Positions 32,886 through 39,327 of a stretch of DNA of 39,327 nt are shown here, one piece after another. The notes under the pieces are model-generated. The model had not been told where the DNA came from. It saw only the letters and a program-made list of their open reading frames with translations, and ran no database searches. A program made the translations under genes and the position numbers. Location: positions 1-39,327 of the forward strand of contig NZ_ANMO01000186.1 in NCBI RefSeq assembly GCF_000338295.1. Direction: 5' to 3'. This stretch comes from Rhodopirellula europaea 6C (GTDB taxonomy: Bacteria > Planctomycetota > Planctomycetia > Pirellulales > Pirellulaceae). The first letter of the stretch is position 1. The number at the start of each line of letters is the position of its first letter.

Positions 32886-33419
32886 ATGCGAACGCTGATT
32901 GACGAATCCCAGCTCGATGACGGAGTTTCCAAATTGGCGAAGGAAATCGATGCCACCTACGGCGATCGCCCAATCACGGTGGTCGCGGTGATGACGGGAT
33001 CTTTGGTGCTGTTTGCGGATTTGATTCGGCGGTTGTCGATGCCCCAACGTGTCGGCGTGATTCACGCGTCGAGTTATCGCGGTGGAACTCAAGCAGGCAA
33101 ATTAGAGATCGATTCCAAGATGCTGATCGATGTTCAGCAACGCGACGTGTTGTTGGTAGATGATATCTACGACACGGGAGCCACACTGACCAAACTCAGC
33201 GAAGCGATCACCAACATGGGAGCGGCAAGCGTCTCGACCGCCGTGTTGTTGCGAAAACAACGCCTCGAGCAAATCGGTCCGCGTCCAGACTTTGTCGCGT
33301 TTGAGATTCCAGACGAGTTTGTCGTTGGTTACGGGCTAGATTACCTCGACATGTATCGCAATTTGCCATTCATCGGTGTGTTGGAACCCGATGAGATTGA
33401 AGCGACGGCTCGCCAGTGA
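32886..33419 (+). CDS. hpt: hypoxanthine phosphoribosyltransferase
   Basis: The protein has 177 residues, the usual size of bacterial Hpt. It joins hypoxanthine (and often guanine) to phosphoribosyl pyrophosphate to give IMP or GMP in purine salvage. The PRPP-binding loop is VLLVDDIYDTGATL near residues 95-108, with the two acidic residues DD and the DTG loop intact. VVAVMTGSLVLFADLIRRL near the N-terminus is the MxGxxxFxxxLxR block, and the C-terminal block is VGYGLDYLDMYRNLPFIGVL. It overlaps the next gene by four bases (GTGA), so it heads a three-gene operon with two glycosyltransferase genes. Confidence 0.95.
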   Translation: MRTLIDESQLDDGVSKLAKEIDATYGDRPITVVAVMTGSLVLFADLIRRLSMPQRVGVIHASSYRGGTQAGKLEIDSKMLIDVQQRDVLLVDDIYDTGATLTKLSEAITNMGAASVSTAVLLRKQRLEQIGPRPDFVAFEIPDEFVVGYGLDYLDMYRNLPFIGVLEPDEIEATARQ

Positions 33420-34669
33420 GTGTGTCTCGGGTGATGTTCGTCGCTCGGCATTTTTGGCCGCATTGTTCGGGGCGACACGAAGCTGCTGCGGCGACGTTTG
33501 AGTTGACTCAGCGTTTGGCGAACTGGGGCATGCGGGTGGAAGTCGTGACGCCTCGGCATGGCAACACATGGCCGACCGAAATCATGTTGGGTGACGTGAA
33601 GGTTCACCGTGTTGCTTCGGCCCCGCGAGGTGATTGGTCCACTCAACGCTACGTTCGACATTTGAGCCATTGGTTGGTCGAACGGATGCCCTGTTTGGAT
33701 GCGATCGTATGCGACCAACTGCGTGAAGAATCGCGAGCGGTTTCCATGGCGATTGAATCCGGGGCCTCCGATGCGCACGGCGATCATCCGACCGTCGGCG
33801 TTGCCGTGTGTGGCGGTTGGGGAGAGGACTCGGATCAAACGTGGTGCCAAAACACGCGAGGCGGCAAACGTGTTCTGCAGTCGTGCAGCGGTCTGAACTC
33901 CGTAATCACAGAGCATGCCAAAACGGATCGATACTTGGTGTCGCACGGTGTTCCCGCGGAGAAATTGCGCAGACGACCGGTCGGATTCCATCGTCCCGCT
34001 GCGGTGACGGAACAACAACGAAACAATGCCCGTCGCAGCTTGCGCGGCATCAATCTTGATCTGACGACGGACCTCGAATCTCGCGTTCTGTTGTGGTGTG
34101 GCCCGATGTCTGGACCCGCATCCTCGGATAGCGGTGTGGGTGCGTTGGTTCAAAGTGCTCGCTTCCTCGCTGCTCGTGATCAAGATTTGCGAATTTGGAT
34201 CCTTGGCGATGGAAAAATTCGCGACTGGGTGCACACCGAATTGAAAGCTGAAGGTGTTCGCAGCGTCGTTGCCATTCCCGGCTCATTTTCGGACATGACC
34301 GAAGTTTGGCAGTCGGTCGATGCGGTTGTCCAAAACGAAGATTCGCAACTGAGATCCACATTTCCCGCTGCGCTCGCTGCGGCGCTTCCGATCATCATCG
34401 CGGATCGACCGGCGGCGCGAGACTATTTGCAAACCCACTTTGATCCATCCATTTTGGATTCCCTGGCTTGGTATGACCACGCCAAGCCAAGTACGCTTCG
34501 CAAGGCCTTTCGTTCCGTTTGGGGCGATTTAGAAATGGCCAAGCAGCACGCTTTTGAATTGGCACGAGATCTTTCGCGTCGTCATCCCTTGGAACAAGAA
34601 CTGGCTTTTTGGCAATCCATTTTGCGTCCCAATCCCAACCAAAACCTGCCCAACCCGAAGGCCTCATGA
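33416..34669 (+). CDS. GT-B fold glycosyltransferase-like protein with an altered donor site
   Basis: The protein has 417 residues and starts at GTG 33416, overlapping the hpt stop. The N-terminal domain reads like a GT4 acceptor domain (RVMFVARHFWPHCSGRHEAAAATFELTQRLANWGMRVEVVTP). The C-terminal half has the donor domain (LLWCGPMSG, LRIWILGDGKIRDWV). Where GT4 enzymes have E-x7-E, this protein has QNEDSQLRSTFPAALAAALP, so the second glutamate is missing and the nucleotide-sugar site looks altered. It may be inactive, or use another donor. Its stop overlaps the start of a canonical GT4 gene by four bases, so the pair may act as a complex, with this protein in a supporting role. The substrate is unknown. 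Confidence 0.85.
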   Translation: MSVSRVMFVARHFWPHCSGRHEAAAATFELTQRLANWGMRVEVVTPRHGNTWPTEIMLGDVKVHRVASAPRGDWSTQRYVRHLSHWLVERMPCLDAIVCDQLREESRAVSMAIESGASDAHGDHPTVGVAVCGGWGEDSDQTWCQNTRGGKRVLQSCSGLNSVITEHAKTDRYLVSHGVPAEKLRRRPVGFHRPAAVTEQQRNNARRSLRGINLDLTTDLESRVLLWCGPMSGPASSDSGVGALVQSARFLAARDQDLRIWILGDGKIRDWVHTELKAEGVRSVVAIPGSFSDMTEVWQSVDAVVQNEDSQLRSTFPAALAAALPIIIADRPAARDYLQTHFDPSILDSLAWYDHAKPSTLRKAFRSVWGDLEMAKQHAFELARDLSRRHPLEQELAFWQSILRPNPNQNLPNPKAS

Positions 34670-35790
34670 AGATTGCTTTGGTCATTCCCACCATGGATCG
34701 CGGTGGTGCTGAAAAACAGGTGGTGTTGCTTGCCAAAGGCTTGCACGAGTTGGGGCACGATGTCCGCGTGTTCTTGCTGACCCGAGATGGCCATCGAAGC
34801 GAGGAGTTGCGTGCCGCTGGTGTTCCGGTTGTTGTGATTGGCAAGCGATTCAAGGTCGATCCAACGGCGTTGTTTCGATTGAAGAATCAGCTCATTGATT
34901 TTGCACCGGATGTGGTTCACACCTGGTTGTTCGCCGCGAATAGCTTTGGTCGCGTGGCCGCGAAATGGGCGGGCGTTCCCGTTGTCATTGCAAGCGAGCG
35001 GTGCGTCGACCCTTGGAAGAAAGGTTGGCATTATCAGATCGATCGGCGTCTGCAAAAGATCTCACAAGCGATCACGACGAACAGTTCCGGAGTCCAGGAC
35101 TTCTACGCGGCCAATGGTTTGGATCCAGAACAGTTTGTGGTCATTCCCAATGGAGTCGAGTCGGTCGAGCCTGCGGTCAGCCAGGCGATTGACCGCGAAG
35201 AAGCCTTTCGTCGTCTAGATATTCCGGCCGGACGTCGATTGATTGTTGCTGTCGGTCGATTGTGGCCGCAAAAACGCGTTCGCGATTTGATCTGGGCGGG
35301 CGAGCTGCTCGCGACGGCTCGCGGTGACACGACGTTGGTCATCATCGGTGACGGGCCGCAGCGAGACGAGTTGCTTCGCCATCGTGATTCGGTTTCATCG
35401 CCTCTGCATGTTCGATTTGCGGGACAACGGGAAGACGTTGCCGAGTTGCTCCCTCATGCGGAACAGTTTTGGATCGCGAGCGAATACGAAGGACAAAGCA
35501 ACGCGGTGATCGAAGCGATGTTGGCGGGTGTGCCCGTGATCGCCTCCAACATTCCTGGCAATCGAGACCTGGTGATCGACAGAGAAACCGGCTGGTTGTT
35601 CGATGTCGGTGACGAAGCCGATTTGGTTCGTTCGAGTTTGGCAGCTTTCAACGATCCCGATGGTTCGCAACGCATCGCGGAACAAGCACGGCAACGCATC
35701 GTGGATGACTTCTCACTGGATGCAATGATTCGCCGACACGTCGAGCTTTATGAACGACTTCTGGCTGAACGCGAGAGAGCGAAAAGCTGA
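34666..35790 (+). CDS. GT4 family glycosyltransferase
   Basis: The start ATG 34666 overlaps the upstream stop by four bases (ATGA); an upstream ATG at 34609 would overlap the previous gene by 20 codons and is less likely. The protein has 374 residues. The N-terminus MKIALVIPTMDRGGAEKQVVLL (with the GGAE loop) and the donor domain VAVGRLWPQKRVRDLI, LVIIGDGPQRDEL and ASEYEGQSNAVIEAMLAGVPVIAS are typical of GT4; in the last the E-x7-E residues are intact. It transfers a sugar from a nucleotide donor, probably to a lipid or glycan of the envelope. HTWLFAANSFGRVAAKWAGVPVVIASER is another conserved stretch. No other glycan genes sit here, so the product is unknown. Confidence 0.93.
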   Translation: MKIALVIPTMDRGGAEKQVVLLAKGLHELGHDVRVFLLTRDGHRSEELRAAGVPVVVIGKRFKVDPTALFRLKNQLIDFAPDVVHTWLFAANSFGRVAAKWAGVPVVIASERCVDPWKKGWHYQIDRRLQKISQAITTNSSGVQDFYAANGLDPEQFVVIPNGVESVEPAVSQAIDREEAFRRLDIPAGRRLIVAVGRLWPQKRVRDLIWAGELLATARGDTTLVIIGDGPQRDELLRHRDSVSSPLHVRFAGQREDVAELLPHAEQFWIASEYEGQSNAVIEAMLAGVPVIASNIPGNRDLVIDRETGWLFDVGDEADLVRSSLAAFNDPDGSQRIAEQARQRIVDDFSLDAMIRRHVELYERLLAERERAKS

Positions 35791-36063
35791 GGCCACGCGA
35801 CTTTCCATTTCTGCTCGCGATGATCTTCGGCTACTCGATCCGTTCAGTCCCGTCGATCGGACGACCACTTGGACCGTGAAAGAGTTGGGCGGTTCCAGAA
35901 GCAATGTTCGCAACCGATTTCCAACGCTGCGTCGTTGAGGGGCGCACTTCACCGCCGAAGTAATGCTTGCCTTGTTTGGCTTGCTCATTCCAGTTCGGAA
36001 TGCTTCGGTCGACTCACAATGATTGCGAATGAAACCACGACAGCCTGCTCGCGTTCGGGAAAG

Positions 36064-36094
36064 TTGCAAATTGATTTTAGTTGGTCGCTATGAT
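36064..36094 (+). promoter_or_regulatory. possible promoter of the third cytochrome pair
   Basis: TTGCAA at 36064-36069 and TATGAT at 36089-36094 are separated by 19 bases, slightly longer than ideal. The region is AT-rich compared with its surroundings. It would start a transcript near 36101, about 150 bases before the start codon. Confidence 0.3.
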
Positions 36095-36116
36095 TTAAGT
36101 GGCGCACTACGGAGCG

Positions 36117-36161
36117 ATTTAGTACCGCTCGATAAATGATTCTTTGGTTTGGGTACTAAAT
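36117..36161 (+). promoter_or_regulatory. inverted repeat in the leader of the third cytochrome gene
   Basis: ATTTAGTACC at 36117-36126 is perfectly complementary to GGTACTAAAT at 36152-36161, with 25 bases between. It would form a stem in the leader or present two half sites for a dimeric regulator. It lies downstream of the predicted promoter and about 90 bases before the ATG at 36250. Confidence 0.5.
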
Positions 36162-36249
36162 TGGGCGTGGTCGGGACACCTGTTCGATAGGAAAGAGACT
36201 TGTCCCAGTGTTTGGTCTTCAATGTGGAAGGTTCGGGTCGGTGGATTCA

Positions 36250-39210
36250 ATGATCAGGAGATGTATTGCCGCTTTGACAGCGTCGCTGGCGTGCGTTTGT
36301 GCATGTGCTGATGAAGAAGTGTCGAAGCCGGTATCCCATTTTCGCGATCGAGTTGCCACGATCTTTTCGCAGCGTTGCCTGTCTTGTCATGGGAACGAGT
36401 CACCTGAAGGTGATTTTTCGCTGCAAGATGCTTCATCCTTTTTTGCCGGAGGCCACGTCGAATGCGGTGACGCGGATGCCAGTCATTTGATGGATTTGAT
36501 CACGCCGAAGGATGGCCATGCTGAAATGCCTCAGGATGCAGATCCGCTCGACCCATCGGATTTGAATGCGATACGGCAATGGATCGATGATGGAGCAATT
36601 TGGCCTGCGGATGTTGTCTTGCAAGAGGCATCCGTAAGCGATTTCGATTGGTGGTCGTATCAACCGTTGGTTCGGCCCGAAGTGCCAGTGATTTCGGATC
36701 CATGGGCGAGTTCGCCGATCGATCGATTTATTCTGAAGAAATTGAACGAGGAAGGATTGAGCCCCAGTCCGCCGGCCGATCGTCGCACGTTGATTCGCCG
36801 CTTGACGTTTGACCTGATTGGTTTGCCGCCGACGCCGCACGAGGTCGCCGATTTTGTCGCGGACCCTGATCCGTTGGCTTACGAGAAACTAGTCGACCGT
36901 CTTCTGGAATCGAAACACTATGGCGAACGATGGGCTCGGCATTGGCTCGACGTCGTCAAGTACGCGGACTCCAACGGATACGACAAAGACAAATTGCGTC
37001 CGAATGCTTGGCCCTATCGAGACTACGTCATTCGATCGCTCAACGAGGACAAACCCTACGGACGGTTCGTTCAAGAGCAGATCGCCGGAGACGTTTTGTT
37101 CCCGGGGGAACCGGATGGAATCGTTGGGTTGGGATTCATCGCGGCAGGTCCGTGGGACTTCATCGGCCACGTCGAAGTCTCGGAGTCAAAGCAAGATGGC
37201 AAGGTGGCTCGCAACCTGGACCGCGATGACATGGTGTCGGGAGCACTGAACACGTTCTGCAGCGTGACTGTTCAGTGTGCACGTTGCCACAATCACAAGT
37301 TCGATCCGATCACCCAGCAACAATACTATGGTTTGCAGGCGGTTTTCGCTGCTCTTGATCGAGCGGATCGTCGATTCGACATCGACCCCAATATCGCTGA
37401 CGAAAGAAAGATCCTGAATGAACGTTTGACGGATCTGAAGACGCAGCGAAGCGAGCTGGAGAAACGCATTGAGCAAGCCGGTGGGGCTGAGCTGACGTGC
37501 GTCAACCAGCAGATCGCCGGTCTACGCTCGAATTCCAAGGCCGTCGCGTACCCGGAGCATGGGTATCACAGCGAACTTGCATCGTCACCAGATTCTGAGA
37601 AATGGGTGGAAGTCCAACTCGATGCGCAGGTGTCCGCTTCGCGAATTGTGTTGCGGCCTTGCAACGACAACTTCAACAACATCGGGGCTGGGTTTGGGTT
37701 TCCTGTGCGGTTCAAAGTTGAAACCGCGAATGACGCGGGAGTCTGGACGACAATCGCGGACAAAACCAACGCAGATTTTCCCAACCCGCGGCATGACGGG
37801 GTGGAATTCGCTTTGTCCGGTCAACACGTGCGTCGGGTTCGAGTCACCGCGACACGTCTGGCGGAACGCAAAGCGGACTACATATTCGCGTTGGCAGAAC
37901 TGCAGATCTTGGTCGGCGATGAACATGTGGGCGTCGGGGCCAAGGTGGTTGCCAAAGACTCGATCGAAGCCCCGGTGCGTTGGCAGCGACAGAACCTGAC
38001 TGACAACAAATGGCCTGAAAAAAACGAAGCTGAAACAACGCGATCATTGGCGGAGGCGGAGCGACGTCGCGATGAGGTTCTTCGCGCGGTGACCACGCCA
38101 GAAATGTCACAGCAGCGAAAAGACATCGACACAGAAGAGACGCTTGTTCGGCAAAGGCTGGACGAGTTGCCACCGCAGCAGATCGTGTACGCGGCGGCGA
38201 CAGATTTTGCACCCCAAGGAAATTTCAAACCGACCGGCGGCGTCCCTCGGGAAGTTTTCGTTTTGCATCGTGGGGAAGTCTCGCTGCCCGGCGAACGTGC
38301 GGTTCCGGGGGTGATTCCATTGGCGGATTTGGACCGATGGCAATTCGATTCAGAGCTGGACGAATCGCAGCGACGGGTGCAGCTTGCCGAGTGGCTGACC
38401 GACCGGCAGCATCCACTGGTTTGGCGATCAATCGTGAATCGAATCTGGCAGTATCATTTTGGCGAGGGAATTGTCGCGACGCCCAACGACTTTGGGCGAA
38501 TGGGAGCCGAACCGACGCATCCAAAGCTTCTCGATTGGTTGGCTGTCGAATTTCGCGACGAGGGACAATCATGGAAACGCTTGCATCGCTTGATCGTGAC
38601 CAGCAACACCTACAAACAATCCTCCGCGACGCATCCGGAGCATTCTGCCATCGATGGGGGCAATCGATTCTTGTGGCGTGCGAATCGTCGCCGACTTTCC
38701 GCCGAAGAAATTCGTGATTCCGTTTTGTCGGTTAGTGGAACGTTGGATCGCCGAATGGGAGGTCCGGGGTTTTATCTGTTCGAACTGGAAAAGACGGCCC
38801 ACTCACCGCATTTTCAATATCACAAGTTCGATCCCGCCGACAGAGAGTCGCATCGCAGGAGCGTCTATCGCTTCATTGCACGGTCACAACCCAACCCATT
38901 CTTAACGACGCTTGATTGCGCCGATTCTTCTCAGAGCACTCCTCGTCGCAACGAAACGCTGACATCGCTGCAAGCCTTGTCGCTGATGAACAACAAGTTC
39001 AGCCTTGCAATGGCGGAAGAGTTCGCGAAGCGTTTGGATGCTGAGCGGCCAGACTTGACCGCCAAGGTCGAACTAGCCGTTGAGTTGCTTTTGCAAAGAA
39101 AACCATCTGATTCCGAAGTGAGCGAGTTGGTGGATTATGCCCAGGAACATGGACTCGAGAACATGTGTCGATTCTTATTCAACCTCAGCGAATTCGTATT
39201 TGTGGACTGA
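36250..39210 (+). CDS. planctomycete c-type cytochrome, DUF1549-DUF1553, with F5/8C-like domain
   Basis: I take ATG 36250 as the start because it opens directly on a signal peptide (MIRRCIAALTASLACVCACA); a GTG at 36208 adds 14 less fitting residues. The protein has 986 residues. The PSCyt1 haem site is CLSCH at 43-47. DUF1549 spans about 165-355 (LPPTPHEVADFVADPDP, RWARHWLDVVKYADSNGYDKD) and ends in CARCH at 343-347. A coiled coil at about 387-412 leads to a beta domain at about 430-560 that fits F5/8C/discoidin folds (KWVEVQLDAQVSASRIVLRP to YIFALAELQILVG), a common carbohydrate-binding module. DUF1553 fills the C-terminal third (RSIVNRIWQYHFGEGIVATPNDFG, then SNTYKQSSA, ending LSEFVFVD). 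The DUF1501 partner starts five bases after the stop. Confidence 0.93.
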   Translation: MIRRCIAALTASLACVCACADEEVSKPVSHFRDRVATIFSQRCLSCHGNESPEGDFSLQDASSFFAGGHVECGDADASHLMDLITPKDGHAEMPQDADPLDPSDLNAIRQWIDDGAIWPADVVLQEASVSDFDWWSYQPLVRPEVPVISDPWASSPIDRFILKKLNEEGLSPSPPADRRTLIRRLTFDLIGLPPTPHEVADFVADPDPLAYEKLVDRLLESKHYGERWARHWLDVVKYADSNGYDKDKLRPNAWPYRDYVIRSLNEDKPYGRFVQEQIAGDVLFPGEPDGIVGLGFIAAGPWDFIGHVEVSESKQDGKVARNLDRDDMVSGALNTFCSVTVQCARCHNHKFDPITQQQYYGLQAVFAALDRADRRFDIDPNIADERKILNERLTDLKTQRSELEKRIEQAGGAELTCVNQQIAGLRSNSKAVAYPEHGYHSELASSPDSEKWVEVQLDAQVSASRIVLRPCNDNFNNIGAGFGFPVRFKVETANDAGVWTTIADKTNADFPNPRHDGVEFALSGQHVRRVRVTATRLAERKADYIFALAELQILVGDEHVGVGAKVVAKDSIEAPVRWQRQNLTDNKWPEKNEAETTRSLAEAERRRDEVLRAVTTPEMSQQRKDIDTEETLVRQRLDELPPQQIVYAAATDFAPQGNFKPTGGVPREVFVLHRGEVSLPGERAVPGVIPLADLDRWQFDSELDESQRRVQLAEWLTDRQHPLVWRSIVNRIWQYHFGEGIVATPNDFGRMGAEPTHPKLLDWLAVEFRDEGQSWKRLHRLIVTSNTYKQSSATHPEHSAIDGGNRFLWRANRRRLSAEEIRDSVLSVSGTLDRRMGGPGFYLFELEKTAHSPHFQYHKFDPADRESHRRSVYRFIARSQPNPFLTTLDCADSSQSTPRRNETLTSLQALSLMNNKFSLAMAEEFAKRLDAERPDLTAKVELAVELLLQRKPSDSEVSELVDYAQEHGLENMCRFLFNLSEFVFVD

Positions 39211-39215
39211 ATCAG

Positions 39216-39327
39216 ATGCTAAGCAGAAGAGAGTTTGTCCAACAAGCGAGCACCAACTTTGGGGCTCTGGCGATGGCAGTCCTGTTACAAAACGAATCGA
39301 AGGCGGCTGATGGTGGCGCTGTGAAAG
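39216..39327 (+). CDS. DUF1501-type protein, N-terminus only (cut by window end)
   Basis: An ATG at 39216, six bases after the last base of the cytochrome stop, opens a frame that runs to the right edge: 37 codons are visible. They begin SRREFVQQASTNFGALAMAV, a twin-arginine export signal with the SRR-x-F pattern. The DUF1501 body lies outside the window. The name rests on the arrangement, identical to the pair at 12072-16208, and on the Tat signal; it is not based on the body of the protein. Confidence 0.75.
   Translation, partial: MLSRREFVQQASTNFGALAMAVLLQNESKAADGGAVK

Larger units (their letters stand above)
35791..36249. other. intergenic leader region of the third cytochrome pair
   Basis: About 460 bases without a gene. 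The last 190 bases are AT-richer than the surroundings and contain a possible promoter and an inverted repeat, listed separately. No tRNA or terminator with a T-run after the glycosyltransferase gene is seen. Confidence 0.5.

Noticed and set aside
1-39327. CRISPR arrays, insertion sequences, prophage genes, rRNA
   Set aside because: No regularly spaced repeats of 25-40 bases, no transposase or integrase motif, and no rRNA-like conserved stretch was noticed in the window.

Overview
The window looks like chromosomal DNA of a planctomycete, most likely Rhodopirellula or a close member of the Pirellulaceae. This is inferred from gene content, not from a database match. Three paired sets of planctomycete-type c-type cytochrome and Tat-exported partner genes (DUF1592/DUF1552 once, DUF1549-DUF1553/DUF1501 twice) fall within 39 kb. 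There are also a DUF1559 prepilin-like protein, a DUF6677-like membrane protein, many exported proteins of unknown function, and genes scattered on both strands with few long operons. I see no rRNA, tRNA, CRISPR array, insertion sequence or phage gene.

Layout. Bases 1-3519 hold a J-domain-like membrane protein cut by the left edge, an exported EF-hand protein and an exported coiled-coil protein. 3709-7166 is a translationally coupled cytochrome (DUF1592 type)/DUF1552 pair. 7245-11952 holds a FliL-like membrane protein, a diacylglycerol/sphingosine-kinase-family lipid kinase, kdsA (Kdo-8-phosphate synthase) and a lipoprotein with a transglutaminase-like region. 12072-16208 is the second cytochrome pair (DUF1549-DUF1553/DUF1501). 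16209-19342 is a looser accessory stretch on the minus strand: a DUF1559 prepilin, a SUKH (SMI1/KNR4) protein, an unknown membrane protein and several hairpin repeats. 19343-21769 holds mnmA and prfB, divergently arranged; prfB has the classical programmed +1 frameshift, so it is split between two frames. 21911-25010 holds a Gly/Met-rich exported protein, a XylR-type AraC regulator and a DUF6677-like protein, all on the minus strand. 25395-28244 is a sodium/sugar symporter followed by an exported aldose 1-epimerase. 28541-32651 holds small conserved proteins, a fused acyltransferase/acyl-activating enzyme and a YceH-family protein. 32886-35790 is a tightly overlapping hpt-glycosyltransferase-glycosyltransferase operon. 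36250 to the right edge is the third cytochrome pair, its DUF1501 partner cut by the window end.

How the genes may work together. The cytochrome/Tat-partner pairs probably form periplasmic or surface redox modules. One cytochrome carries an F5/8C-like putative carbohydrate-binding domain and another has an unexplained domain inserted in DUF1553, so the modules may act on different substrates. The symporter and exported mutarotase form a plausible sugar-uptake pair. kdsA, the lipid kinase, the acyltransferase and the glycosyltransferases point to envelope lipid and glycan synthesis. The cytochrome modules are the best candidates for a poorly described system. The prfB frameshift is the clearest non-obvious genetic feature but is a known mechanism.
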